NCBI GenBank assembly: GCA_025345505.1
Contig: JANVCC010010406.1
Coordinates: forward strand, 17,474,062 to 17,538,061
Reading direction: 5' to 3'
Source of the DNA: Todiramphus chloris collaris
Lineage: Eukaryota; Chordata; Aves; Coraciiformes; Alcedinidae
Length of the DNA stretch: 64,000 nt
Positions 13,755 through 27,727 of the stretch are shown piece after piece. Each line of letters opens with the position of its first letter. Position 1 is the stretch's first letter. The notes below the pieces were generated by a model that saw nothing but the letters and a program-made list of their open reading frames with translations, searched no databases and was not told the origin of the DNA. The position numbers and the translations under genes are program-made.

Positions 13755-16700
13755 ACTTTACAAATATTTTCAGATGAGTATCCAATAGGGTTTTTTTTTT
13801 AATATAACAATACTTAAACAGCCTTGGATGATTAAGACCAAAAGTACTTTCATGAACTCATACCCCATGTAAATAAGAAAGTTTGGAGGGAAAGATAAGA
13901 ATGGAGTGATAGAGACAGTGCAGTGAAATAGAACAGAGCAGTAAAAGGCCCATTCAGTGTAAATTTTAACCATTGTGAAGCTATTATGACCATTTTCAGA
14001 AACACCTATATTGAAAAAATTAATGAGTTTTCCACTCAAACTCGCATATTCTCTAACACGCAAGCAGCCTTGAAGCTTCCATGTGTATATTTCACACAGA
14101 AATAAGCCCCTTCACTACACGCTCTAAATTAAGATGACACAAACACTCCATGTCTTCCATTGCCCTTATTCGGTCTGTATAGGTTAAAGAAATAAAAAAT
14201 TCCTTGCCCGAAATTGTGTGAACATATCACAGACAATGCTGCCTTCCAATTAGTTATTTTCTTCTTGAGGACAATTGTCCCCTTTGATTTGCATATTTTT
14301 CCCAACATCTGCTTTTAGTATAAAAATTTGTGGCGATATTTGCCCCTTTCTTTCTTCACATTATTTTTAAAAAATTTTCTCATGGTAAAAGATGGTGAAT
14401 CAAATGTAACAGATATATTGTTTACATCTTCCACTACATTTTTCCACTGATGTCACTTTCTGTCACTAGCATGTCCTGGCAAACACCAAAAAGCCAGTAG
14501 ATGCTCCTTTTCTGTATTCTCTGCAGAGCACTGAGAGTGGTTGAGTCTATACTGGCACACTGCACATGGATATAAACTCCCTTTTACAGCCTTTACCATT
14601 ACTGACATCCTTCATTCTTGAAAACAAGCATGAGAATGAGAGATTTCTCCCTCATGCAATACACTCAATGAGTTTTTGAAAGCTATATACATGAATCATA
14701 CAGAGAGGAGATGAAAATACCCAAGCAGAACCCTTTTCCATCTAACAAGGACATACAGAGTTGCACTTTGCCAACTGAAGGTCTTAGGAGACATACCAAT
14801 TAAGGAAAGTGCAGCTTAACAGTCTCTTCAACCCATTTTGGAAGAAGACTGAGACAGACCATGACTCTGTCTACTTCCATGATGACAACCCACTTACAGG
14901 ATTATTTTAGAGAATCTCAGAGGTCACAGCATCTGATCTACAAAGGCTTTTTGTGTGAGGTTATTCTCAAAATTCTCTAGTGATTTGAAGTGACCTTACT
15001 GTAGTAGGACCTAACTTTGCAAGACCAAGTCCATCATGTCATAGAAAGCAGAATTCTGGAGAAGAGGATCACAGGAGGCACCAAGATGAACATATATGCC
15101 CATAAATATTGATAATGCTCTCTTCACAGTGCTAAAATGTGAAAGTACTCCTCATCTTTCAATTTAACATGAAAAACTAAAGGTGGTATGAAATTCAATG
15201 GTTGTGTATGCAAGAATGCATAGTAAATTAAATCAAGCATTTCAAAGTTTCAGTTCCATCATTCCAATCTCTTATGCATAAGTCCACCATACATCCAATA
15301 CATCCATTTGGTTACAGATAGTTAAGAAACAGATCTTTATACTCCTTATGGAAATATTTCTATACTGACAATCTTTTTGTCATCTTGTTGATGCCTCTTT
15401 CTAAGCAAGAACTTCTGAAAAAGATCTTATTAACTTGGAAATTTATATTCTTATTTTATTTGCGCATTTGAAGGAGACTATTTGAATAATGGGAACTGGT
15501 ATGACCACTCCGATTAAAGGAAAAGTGTACTTGTTTCTGTACCTACTGCACTTTTTTGCCTTATATCTCGGCTGTGGTGCATGACGTCATGAGTTTTATT
15601 TTTTGAAAAATTCTTATGCATCCATGTACCAAAAGTTTCTATTGTTCTACCAAACAAATTCCCAGAAATGTCAATAGTAGTTTAAACTAAAGAAAGGAGA
15701 ACAGAGATGTGTTAGTATGTGTAAGCACAGACGAATGAAATAGAACAGGTCATTTCATAAAGCTCCTAGAACAGAAGGGGTTAACAAATTCTGTTTTCAT
15801 AGACAATCAAGTCTAGAGCAAAATAAAAGTTCTGGCAGATACTGTCTCAAAGTGAGGCAGGCTTTCACAGCCTATTTTATTCCTGTCTGTGTTTCCAGTT
15901 AGTAGCTGCCTAGAATCAATATTAAGAGAATAGATCCCAAGCATTAAGACATTTAAAAGCTGCTGCACATTTGCAGACAAAAGCTGATTCCAGCTGATTC
16001 CCACATTACACTGCTCAAGGGTATTTTTAAGGCACCATTTTCCCTAGAGATGGACATTTTCCATTGTTATTTTGAATACAAATTTTGATTTCAGATCTTG
16101 GCTCAAAGATTTCTGCATTCTTTTGTAAGCTTCTACTCCAAGGCTTTTCTTCTTTAAGACAGATGCCCAAGGGCCTGTGTCATTGTCTCAAGAGGCTGGT
16201 CTAGAGAAAGCAGATGCCTGCAGGGAAACTGATGTCCTGGTGATAAACGTGGAAGGTGTGTCCCTGCTCTTCTGGAAGACTTTGGGGAATGTCACCCCAT
16301 GAGCCACTGGTTGGGTGGTGAGTTCACACATAGGCTGTCTCCACTGCCATGAATGAGTCAAGCAGGTACCTCATCCAGGGCTGCTTTCATGCATGCCCTT
16401 TACCAGACAGGGATCCCACATACTAGCAAATAGAGCAAATCTTTTGAATAAAAAGTAGAAATCTGAACAAGATAGTTTTCCAAAACTCTCCATTTTAACA
16501 AAGGAGAAACTATTTATCAACTTCAGATAAATACACTGCAGTAGATGGTTGCTGGCTGAACAGAGGAAAGAAAGGTCAAATACTTATAGGACCCAAACTA
16601 TACAGTCTTCTGGTACAGCCAAAAGGGAGAGTTCCTATGGGCATGATTTAGTATCACATTGCTGCTCTTATCAAAAAGTTGCCACTTCCATCTAGTGACA

Positions 16701-18822
16701 GTTATTGAGCCCCTTACAGTAAAATGGTCTAAAGCAAAAAAATATTTGTCTTCAGGATGGTAAAGGAAAGGTGGTCATCACCAGTTTTGACAACTGCCAG
16801 ATAGCAACAGCACACATACTGTTTCTCCCTCCTGCACCACCTCAGTTTACATTAGGTGGTAATGTAAAATCTCCCAGAGAGTTTTTACCTAGGTTTCCAG
16901 TTTTACCAGAATAAGGCTGGATCTGCTGTTTCAAGATTTGTTCCCATGAGTAATATCAGTGTTTCCAGCAGGATGCTTAATACAGATGAGCATTACTCAT
17001 ACATACAAGATCAACCCGATTAAGTCCTTCCATTACAATACCATGGAAACTCCAGTCTGCGTTTGTCCAGATAAACACACTAAGGAAGCAGTAGCTACAC
17101 AGCTGGCAGGAAGTTAATAAACAAAATAAAAACCATAAAAAAATAACACTCTGTATTAGGTAGTTTTGGTGGAATGTTCCATACCTGTTATTTCATAATT
17201 CACAACCATCTCGCAAATATCTGGTATCCTTCTCAAACAGAATACATGCTGAATCCATACTAAACAGTCTGGACACAGAAGTCAGTCATTGCTGGTCAGC
17301 TGTGTTATGTCTAGATACACTTTTCACAAGTTTTAATAAAAAATGAGCACCATGATCACCACTGGTTAACTTTATGCAACATCATAGCTCTCTCTTCCTA
17401 CTGAAGAAAGCCTCATTTTACACTCTATGTGAAAGGTGAGAACCCAGAACTATTTTTTTTCCCACAGAATGAAGTTACTTGAGATTCTTTTCTTTATAGT
17501 TTTAAATGCATTTTACTCCATCTAAATTATTAAGCATGAACGTATAATATAAACACAGTTATGTAGCATTCTGTCAGAAATTTTTTGAAGTTTTGGAGGG
17601 CAACATCATCAGATATAGGCCAAACACAAGGTAGCTGTTATTTCTTACCCTGATTCCATTTCTTACCAAAAGTTAGCATCTGCCAATATCTCCTAAATCC
17701 TGGAGATGTTTTCAGTTCTTCAGACAGCATCCGTTCACTGTCACCTGGTAGTAGTGATAAATCACAGAGCATCATCACTGATAACAATGTCATTTTATCA
17801 TCTTACCACTACATTGAACACTGGAGAAGAATATTTGTTTGGACTACCATGTGAAATGATCAGCCATGCCATGATTTGTATAATGGTGCAGTCCAGTAAT
17901 TTTTATGCAATTTTAGTCAGTAATCATGAGTTGGGTCACGACTTAGAAACTGAGGAGAAAAATGCTTTAAAATATGATTTATTAAAAACGATTTCAGCTC
18001 AAGGCAAGAAGGTTCAGGTTTTTCCCTGTTTCCATAAGAAATCATTTTCACAGTATGAAAGGCAAACATTTTTAGCTTGCCAGAATTATCATCACCTGGC
18101 TGTTACCAGCCAAATTTGAAGTTAAGCACATATATTGTTTTCTACTACCGGTTTTTCAAGACAGCTGCAGGATCAAGAAGACAACACTGCAGCGTGTCAT
18201 TTTTTGACATTTTCCCAAACAACAAGAAAGACATCTCTCAGGCCTTGTGTAGTGAGGAGAATATAAATACATCCTTCAAGCACAAGATTAACAGCACACT
18301 AAATAGCAGGAAAGGACAAAGAACTAATATACTCTGCATTGGCACTAGGAAGAAACTGAACTCACTTTTTTTTCCTGAGAACTCTCTTCATCTGATTCCT
18401 GAATTCTGATAGCACATTTACTTAAATCATCCATGTGAAAGAGGAAGAAGGGTAACAAATAAGCTCTCATCATCTGGGTTTCAAATCACTCAATGACCAT
18501 GCACTAGTAACACACATCAACCGGATGCAGCCAAGGCCAGCAGAAAAAATAGAACTAAATTCCTCTTGTGCCTTGACCTTTGCATCTGGGACCCAAATGC
18601 TGTAGTCAAGAGAGATCCAAAATTGTGCTGCAAAATGTAGTGTGTTAAGAGATATTCCAAACACCTGTGGCATATCTTTCTGCCAAAGTGCAAAGCCTCA
18701 CAGTAATACTGCATATTCTGGACTGAGTCACTGCCATATTTGACTTAATAAGGGGAAATATCACCCTGAATCCAGAATATTGAGTGTTATCTTCTCAACA
18801 GCACACCCCGAACAGAGATTAG

Positions 18823-18872
18823 GGTAATGTTTTAAATCACAAACTCAAGGTAATGTATTAAGTCACAAACTC
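18823..18872. repeat. Two-copy tandem duplication, period 26 bp
   Basis: GGTAATGTTTTAAATCACAAACTC at 18823-18846 is repeated as GGTAATGTATTAAGTCACAAACTC at 18849-18872 with two mismatches. Confidence 0.8.
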
Positions 18873-21800
18873 CATACTTAGCCTACACAAATATTTTCGT
18901 TGTGGTATCTTTTGTTTCATGGTATGGGGTGGACAGATTGTATGGGAAGACTCACTTCAATATGCAAGTATCTTGTTGCACTTGCTAAGCAATATTGAGT
19001 GTAAGGGAAATGTCCAGCAAATAGAAAATGTGACAGAGATATAGCTCAAATCCATCCTGTCTCTAATCTGCAGTGACAGCTTTCCACTGTGGATGTACAA
19101 TAGATCACTGATATTCCTAATTTGACAGTATATTTACAACTCCAGAGTTTCAACATTCCTTGTTGGTATAGATATATTAAAAAAAAAAAAAATTCTGGGA
19201 CACACTGGGGCAAATTGCCTAGTCAATACAGCTACCGTAATCCACATTTAGGAAGATTTACTTGTTTATGCCTATGCTGTAATAGCCTTTAAGAGCTTTT
19301 TTATCACAGGTATTGTATTTCAGTCCACTTGGTCACTGCTATTTTTATATTTTAGCAGATTTCTAAAAAACTGGCAGCTCAATGCATAGGGTTCAGCTGA
19401 AAATATTCCATACAAATTAAAAAATCAAGTGAACAGGAATTCATCATGCACTGCAACTTCATTTTAAATAAACAAATCAATGCTGTTCTGTCTGTAACCT
19501 CAGCATGAAAGGTAATTGATGTAGAATAATGAATCTATGTCTCCTGAATTTTCAGCAAGTTTAATTGACTCGCTCAATAGGAATCATTGGCATTGTTTTA
19601 GTAGAAGTCATAACATAACATAATATAACTTAACATGTTTGCCTCAGTTAGTTGTAAAGCAAGGTAATGGAGCATTTTTAGTATGCTTAAGATACAAGGA
19701 AGACCCCAAAATAACTTTGTCAAGGAAATAATGTGTTCAGTTAAACAGCAGCTACATTGAAATGAATATTTCACAGAGCACTGATACAAAAAGGTGTGCA
19801 TAAGCTTCCCTAACTAATTTGTCAAATATATTTAATGTGGTGGCCTGGAGCTAAAGTACATCAGTCACTAGTAACATGCTTAATTTTTTAAAAAATTGTC
19901 TGTTTCATGTGAAAGATGACTTTTCTTCTTTGTTGGCTTTGGCACTTACTTAACAAATCTTCCTTTCAAAACCCATCAAGTGCAGTACCTGCAGGAAATA
20001 AATCCAGTTCCTGGAAGAACAATACTGTCCTTGTTCATGTTCACACACAGGTATCACCATGCTACACATGTGATTAAACTATTTGACAGTAAATCATGGA
20101 AAAAGTACTTCTTTCAAGTTCTGAATACTTATAAAGTGGCATATCCTAGTAATAACTTTGTTGGCCTAGTTCACTAGGAGAGGAGGAAAATCTTTCTTGC
20201 TCTCTTCTGTAAGACTGATCCAATGAAGGAAGATGAAATTTCTTAAGAGATACAAGTTACCAGAAAATTTAAAAGTAAATGAGAACACTGTTTCCTGAGA
20301 CAAAAACAACACAACCCTAAACAAAAGAAAAAGGTCGATGTAGTGTCCCTCAGGTGTCATTTGTTTCTTTAAGTGTGAAACACATCATAAATAATTACTT
20401 CAGAGAGAGGCAAATACATAGGTATTTATATAGGCATGTAGAGATATTTGTGTGTATATATATATGCACATGAAACAGGTATAAATAAACATCTTACATG
20501 CTTTTCCTGACTCTAAAAGGAACTGAGCTGCAGTTTAACATGGAACTGAGGGTTGGGGACTGTTTACTATTGATACTACAAATGATCTGTGTTGTTGACA
20601 GGAAAAGGAAAAAGTGAGTTCATGTAACTGAATTTTGAAACAGACTACGTAGAGAATGCAGTAATACAAATACAAAAGCCAAATCATGTTGATTGCTTGA
20701 AAAACATATGCAACCTATACCAAAATAAACAATCACAACAGCAATTAACCTACCACAATAGTATGAACAAACATTACCTGTAGTATGAACAAACACACAG
20801 TGTAGAACAATGCCACAAGTTGTGAAGAAAAGAATGTCATTGAAACATTTTACTTAGTAGAAACCACTCTGGAGAATTTCAGCAGTTCTTTAATGCTGCA
20901 TGCCTCCCTGTTCCCTGGGAAAGAAAAGCTGTGTATATGGAACAGCCTGGGGGGGAAACTTTCTGAGAAGTACTCCCATCTGTCACCTATTAGTTAGAGA
21001 GGTCGTGTTTTGAGAGTGCAAGCATGTCACTGAACACAATGCAGTCTGAGTCACAGCTGTCATTGGAACTCTGTTCAGTGATATGTCAATCGACATGTTG
21101 TGTTCACTCAGTGGTGGGAAACAAGTTCTCCGAACAGCCAGGCCTTTCAAGTTAGATTGAAAGATCTGGAGCTGAACATTTACACAAATGGACTATGGAT
21201 CCAAATTAAAAGCTATCTCACTGAGTTGCTTCTTAAGCCCCAGAATCTAAAACCAAGATTTTGTTTTCTACTTCCTCAGCCTGTAAGAATGAAAGAGAAA
21301 AGGTTAAACATACAGCATTATGAAGAGGTCACACTGCATTCTGAGAAACACTGTACCAGAATCAATTTATGACTTCCTACCTACTAAATCCATGCATGAA
21401 ACCTTCCTTGGTGCAATAGTCTGAATTCTCTAGTCTGTATGAATGTAGCATGTTTGCCACAGGTAACATAAATTCATAAATAGACAACTATTCCAAATTA
21501 AGTGATGGGAAAAAAAACAAGTAACAAAAAAAAAAAAAAAAAAGAAAAAAGTAAAAGTTCTTATAGCTGTAAACCGCCAGGTTCAAAATTATCATGTGGG
21601 ACTGCTGAAGTCACACATGTTGTCTTAAATACATGAAGCTTGGGAAGACTTGGTTAATAATTGATAAAGAACTAAAAAGAATGAGAGAAATATGAAAAAT
21701 TATATAACCAAAAGATAGGGTAAATGAAAAGTAAAAGGAAAATAAAGGAGGGTGGGGAGACAATTTCCATAGAGCAATTTTTATGTAAAATTGACTGTTA

Positions 21801-23263
21801 TGGTCATTTGACTCATTATAGAAGTCTGCCTATTAACATAGTCAGAGATAACAACTTCTAACATATTTTTGCTGACCCCAATATTCTTACTGTTCTTTCC
21901 ATCCTGGAGTCATGTACTACCAGCTTGGTTCAAGCAAAGTGTTTTCAGCAGTCACTCAGTTCAGATATTCAGTGTATTGAAGCCCAGCAAAATTTTGCAA
22001 ATAAGTAAAAATTCCTTAAAAAAAAACAAAAAAAAAAACAAAAAAAAACCCTCCATATTCAATTTGATATTTAGCTTTTAACAACCTTCTTCTGGGTCTC
22101 TCTGGTTGGGCTCCCTTAGACAGGTCAAGACATACACAACGAAAAAATATGAAGCGGCTGGTTTTCAATTGACATACACAAGACAGGTAAGGTTCAGGTC
22201 TTCTTGACACCTTGATAAGTCAGTCAGACATCTTTTGCTAATGAGACAAAGATCAGTGAACTGAGGGAGAAGAGCTGGTGCCTGGAGCTCCCCAGGACAG
22301 ATCCTCACTGCTGTGGAGCTACCTTCTCTCACCAGTTCCATTCACAGATCTTACACTGGTGACTTTTTGACCAGGCAGTCCTTAGATTGACTGCTCTGCT
22401 TTCTTTCTTTAGACTTTACAATTCTCATGAAGGAGTTTTCCTCTTAGATCCTCACACACTTGATGATCCTGTTCTAATCACCCTCCCTCCTCTATCTGTG
22501 ATCTTATCTTCTCTATCTCTCTGCAGACTTTCTTTCTGCTCATTTTTGCACCCCCTTAATGATCTCACTTCTCTGAGATGGGGTTGTGCAGCTGTGTAGT
22601 ATCAGAGCTGGGTCCTCATCTACTAGGGATCCTATCTCAACAGCAAGGGTTACTATGAGCCAGGGATCCTCATCTAGAGAAGGGACCGATTTCCAGAACA
22701 CAGCACACTTTTCTTATGAGTGTCAGTGGATGCATATCCAGATGTTTGCTCCCAGAAATCGTATCTGCAGTTTTCTTCATTAGCTCAGGGGAAGTCAAAG
22801 ACTTTGAAGCAACAGGAGAATCCCTCAGTAAGAGAACATGAAGTGACAGAAACACGGCTGCACAGTGTTCTTACTGACACAGGAGGATGATCCCAGTGCT
22901 TGAATTCAGGTTTTAGGAACTGCAAAATGAAGGTTTCAGGAAAAAGGGAAAAGTTTTTTCCTAACACAATGTCATTATTCACTTTACCTGCCCATCAAGA
23001 CTGTATTAAAAATTCAAATGAGCTGTCTAGTTCAAACAGTTCAAATCTGTAGGAACAATACACAATGAAAATGATTAGAGGTAGAAGTGGCTGCAGTTTC
23101 TTTCTACTGACTCATTTGACCCTCTCAGATTCCCAGTTCTTGATCTTCTGTTCTGTTTTTGGTTTTTCTTTTGTTTTTAATGCCTACACTGCCTGTTTTC
23201 ATGCATTTTGTGTTCTGGTCTAGTACAAGACTCACAAGAAACTTAAATAAGCCAAGGGAAGAG
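18873..23263. other. Intergenic, no gene recognised
   Basis: AT-rich unique sequence. It contains a short duplicated unit at 20760-20795, an A run at 21526-21543, and a pyrimidine-rich stretch near 22,380-22,560. No gene or known repeat family is recognised. Confidence 0.5.
20760..20795. repeat. Two-copy direct repeat, period 22 bp
   Basis: AGTATGAACAAACA occurs at 20760-20773 and 20782-20795 without mismatch, separated by 8 bases. Confidence 0.75.
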
Positions 23264-23286
23264 AAAAAAAAAAAAAAAAAAAAAAA
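23264..23286. repeat. A homopolymer (23)
   Basis: Uninterrupted run of 23 A, the longest A run in the window. No SINE or LINE body is recognised 5' of it. Confidence 0.85.
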
Positions 23287-26200
23287 GAATCCTCTACTAA
23301 AGTGAAGATTTAAGAGCAATGAATACAAAAAATCATACCGATGTAAACCTAAATGTATGAAGAGAGTTTGGTGGAGCTAAAGCACTTCCATTGGAGACAA
23401 ATGTCCAGAACCTTGGGAATTTATTTAGGTATCTTATTACCCTTAAAATTAATGGAAAAACAGATCCTAAAAATTGTTCTATCCCTAAATCCCTAAAAGG
23501 AAGCAGGCTGGGCAAAGGCAAAAATCTAAAACTGGTGTCATGGAGAAAATGAGCCCACCATTCAGTATGCTCTCAAGTGGGAGCTGCTATTTTTGGCTCG
23601 TGCTTTTTCAGTATTAACTAGGAATACTTGCATAAACACAGATTCGAATTCTACACACTGAAATCATCAGAATAAGTGTATATTTAGTCTTCCTGTGAAA
23701 TCAGAGGCATTTCTTTGGCAGCACTACTGCTCTGAAATGTGGTTATAAACAGATAGATGCATTCACAAGATGATGCTTAGGATGATTTCTACCTCTATGC
23801 AAATGAGTAGGAAGTATCAACAGTTCCCTTTTCACAAGGTTCCTGAATTCTTAAGAGGAAGGCATAGCAAAGCCTTCTTGGACAAAACAAACCCAGAATA
23901 TGAATTTTGTTGGGCTGAATTGTCTCTTCCACTGCAGTAGAGGTGTATCAGCTAAAGCACTTTAAATGGCACTGAACAGTTGTGTTTAATCAGTCCAGTT
24001 ACACCTGTACATTTTAATGACTGATTTTCTGCAGGCAATTATATTATTCCATGATTTAGAGGAGGACAACTTCCTTAGTCTGGGCTCATGCTAGAAATTT
24101 CCAAAGCACTAAGACCTTCAGTTGAGAAAAGGAGAACAGAATCAGGACAAAATAGTGTACCTGATTTTATGAGACTAAGACAGAGAAAATAGCTGCATTA
24201 CTTCTTTTTCAAAAGCACAGTGCAGTAGATAAGTATTAAATAGTAGCTCAATAGATTTTCATCAGTGCAGCAAAATAATTATCTGGGAAGTTATATAACC
24301 ACCAACAAACAAGGTCAGAGATGAAGATATTTTTATATGTGGCCTGTAAGATTCCCTCTTGCATGAAATAATTTCTTGGATAGAAAAAACTCATAAACTT
24401 TACAGTGTTGGACACAAATGACCTATTATTTTAGCACCAATTAAGATTCTTTCGTGCAGAGACTAATAGGGAAATTAATTATACAAACCCGTTGGTTATT
24501 CTACTTCTTTGCAACAGGCATGTCCATAATTCCATCTTGAACAACCAAACGGCATCTTTATTTATTTCAGGAGCCAATTTAAAAGAGTTACTGTTTGTTC
24601 TTCAGTTGAAATAAAAAAAAAAACCCCATGGGCCTATCCCAATATGTTCCACTGACCTGTCTTTTCTCTTTTTCCTGGAATGTGTAATTACTGCCCTTTT
24701 AACAGAAGAGATAACAGGGCACAGTTTATCAAACCCACTGGCTAAGATGCAGTTAGCAGTCAAAGATTCAGATGTGAATAATGGTCTGTCCTTGCAACAG
24801 TAGTTGTGTTTCAATTATTAACCCATCACAGATACTGCATTTAATAGATCATTACTGTTCTTAGCAACCATAACCAAGGTACCATCACATGACAATTGTA
24901 AATGCACCTTATCTGAGAACTGAAAACTGCTGCTTCAGAGTGGATATGGGAACAGTTCTGGCACAACTTTGGATTTCTTTGGAGTGTCTTAGCTGAAGAG
25001 ATTTTGTTTTCTTATCTGCAGTTTCTCTCACTAAGCAATAGACTTCCCAGGTGAAATACTGCCTCTCTTCAAACCAGCTGTACTGCTGCAATTAGATTCA
25101 GTGTGGTCAGAATTTATTCTGCTGAGCTTGGGACTTCCCAGCTAAGTGTGTGCAGGTGCCATTCTATGTCCATGAGCTGAACAAAAGGGGGTTTTTCAGT
25201 CCTTCAGAAGGCCCTTGCCACATTTGGGGCATCTCTGAAGGCTGTATGGATAATCTGGGTTCAGCTGACATGTTTTGGTTGTTGTCCTAACAGTCATTTT
25301 TCACCACCTCCCTCTCAACCTTGAGGTCCTGACAAACTGGAGCTGCCCCTTGAGTTGACAGTATGGCCACATACTTTGGCCACAGTGGTAAAGGGTAACA
25401 TGAAAAAAAAATAAATCCCCAAATAAATAGAAATATTAGAGCTCCCATCAACACTCAGATTTATGTGTTTACTTGAAGCCACAGGATTCAAGCTCAAGAA
25501 CAGCTACAATGCAATTTTTAGCCTGTATCTGTAATCCATTTTCTAAACCAGCCATATCAAAAGCAAATCCTATGTCAGTTTGTCAGCAGTTGTCCCAAAG
25601 TCTTTGATGGCCCCAGTTATGACCATCAATTTTTAACTTGTGCTTCAAGTTTCCTTGACTATTTTGACATTTCTCTTGTGATGGTATTTTCAGACCAATT
25701 GGTACACTCTGTATGAGATCCAGTATGTTGTTACAAATTTTTATATTGTCACACTTAAAGGCTTTTATTGAATCTCATTGGCTTTGGTATCATGGCTTTT
25801 CCAGACCTATTTAGTTTACTGTTAATTTGACAATAAGGAGAGAGAACTGCAACCCCTTCCTCTACTGAACATCTACTAAACTAAAACATTCCTCCACGAA
25901 ACAACTTATACAGATTCATAATTTACTTTTTTTGTTAAGTGATGCAATTAGTGAAAAACACAAGCAGTCTCACACTCAGGATGCTGGCCCAAAGAAGGTT
26001 TCAGTCCTTTGCATAGAGAAGGATATCATACCCTTTGTAATTACAGCAGCTGTGAGCTGGTACCTCCCTTGTTAAGTATTTCAGTGGTGCTGTTGACAAA
26101 CAGCTTAGGGACAGACCTTTTCCTTGCCATGCTGGGAAGTAACATGATCCTGTGAGGAAAATATTCAAGATTTTGGATGCTGGAAGAACTGAGGTTCACA

Positions 26201-26746
26201 GTATGAATGGGTGAAGGGTGAGGTGTGGTGTAAGATCTAATAAAGCAGTTCAATTAACTAGTGTAGATGACTAATCTGAGAACTGTTTGTAAAAGATCTG
26301 CTTGTGGGTGTTCAGTTTTTCCTTTTTTTCATATAGAGACATTTGTTAATCTCAGTGGATGTATAGATAACACATTATTTAGGCACAGCTCTTCTAAATT
26401 AAGAAAGTGCCTTTTCAAATAGAATCCCTCCTTTAAAACTTTCTAAAAAAAATAAAATCTATCTAAGACATCTCTGAGGGAAACACTATACTGTGATAGA
26501 TTCTACAGCTAAAATAGTTTTGGAGTTTCTTTGGTTGAAATAATTTTATCGTCTGTATTGTCTGGGGGTCACTACCATGCTGAAAGAATCTGTTTCAGTG
26601 CACGTCAAGCACAACAAATGGTAAGTTCTACCTTTTCCATATGTGTTTTGCTGTCATTGCCTTTGAAGGGGCAATGGGATTTAGGCCTAGGGGTAAGATC
26701 ATCTGTAATCAAGCTAAGATTTCTTTTTAATTCTACTCTCAGGTCA
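23287..26746. other. Intergenic, no gene recognised
   Basis: No coding sequence or repeat family recognised on either strand. Confidence 0.5.
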
Positions 26747-27727
26747 CTGTCCAATTGGTGTCTCTCACAGGTCCATATTGGGACCAGTGCTGTTTAATAC
26801 CTTCATCAATTATTTATACAGTAGGATCAAGTTCAAACTGAGCAAGTTTGCAGATGACGCCAAGCTAAGTGGTGCAGTTGATAAGGCTAGGGACAGGATG
26901 ATATTCAGAGGGACCCGGACAAGGTTGAGAAGTGGGCCTGTGTGAACTGTGCAACCCCTGAACTGATAAAGGCTAGGGATTGAGAGCAACCCTGCCAAGA
27001 AGGACTGTGGGGTACCAGTGAATGAAATGCTGAATGTGAGACAGCAATATGCAGTCACAGTCTAGAAAGCCAGTTGTATCCTGGGCTACATCAAAAGAAG
27101 CATGGCCAACAGGTCGAGGGAGGTGATTCCACTGCTCTACTCTTCTCTTGTGAGACCTCAATTGGAGTGCTTTGCACAGTTCTTCAGTCCTCAGCACAAG
27201 AAGGACATTAACCTGTTGGAATGGGTCCAGAGGAAGGCCACAATATTGATCAGAAGGCTGGAACACCTCTCCTGTAAGGAGATGCTGAGAGAGTTGGGGT
27301 TGCTCAGCCTGGAGAAGAGAAGGCTCCAGGGAAACCTTATAATGGACTTTCAATATTTAAAGGGGACCTATAAGAAAAGTGGACACAATCTTTTGAGCAG
27401 GGTCTGTTGATGTAAGACAAGGGGCACTGGTTTTAAACCAACAGAGTAGATTTAGGCTAGACATAAGGAAGATATTTTTCACAATAAGGGTGTTGAAACA
27501 CTGGCACAGGTTGCCCAGAGAGGTGTTAGATTCCTCATCCCAGGACACATTCAAGGTCAGGTTGAGCAACCTGATCTAAAGATGTCCCGGCTCACTGCAG
27601 AATGGTTGGGCTAAGTTATAGAATGGGTTGGGTTGGACGAACCTCTAAAGGTCATCTAGTCCAACTCCCCTGCAACATCTCTTTAAAGGTCTCTTGCAAC
27701 CCAAAACATCCTATGGTTCTATGATTT
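26747..27727 (+). mobile_element. CR1 LINE, truncated, reverse-transcriptase 3' end and 3' UTR
   Basis: Begins near GTGTCTCTCACAGGTCCATATTGG, within the CR1 reverse-transcriptase region. GAGCAAGTTTGCAGATGACG encodes the SKFADD catalytic motif. The frame at 27102-27410 (MANRSREVIPLLYSSLVRPQ and onward) is the CR1 ORF2 C-terminal region. The rest is the 3' UTR ending CTATGGTTCTATGATTT. The coding part is broken by stops and shifts. The 3' UTR is interrupted at 27614-27680 by an opposite-strand CR1 tail. Confidence 0.93.
27614..27680 (-). mobile_element. Antisense CR1 3' tail nested in a sense CR1
   Basis: TATAGAATGGGTTGGGTTGG, then CTAAAGGTCATCTAGTCCAA and CTCCCCTGCAACATCT is the reverse complement of the CR1 3' end. 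The flanking sequence (ending GGTTGGGCTA before, CTTTAAAGGTC after) is sense CR1 that would be continuous without it. The arms 27630-27650 and 27681-27702 form an imperfect inverted repeat. Confidence 0.75.

Larger units (their letters stand above)
8066..18822. other. Intergenic, no gene recognised
   Basis: AT-rich unique sequence. It holds simple tracts: A run at 11891-11911, T run at 12864-12879, (AT)n at 13740-13754. I recognise no LINE, LTR or RNA gene here. Short open frames (up to 137 codons at 17706-18119) have no motifs and unremarkable composition. Confidence 0.5.

Noticed and set aside
17706..18119. 137-codon open frame, plus strand
   Set aside because: Composition has no coding character I can recognise, no motif, and no neighbouring exon-like sequence.
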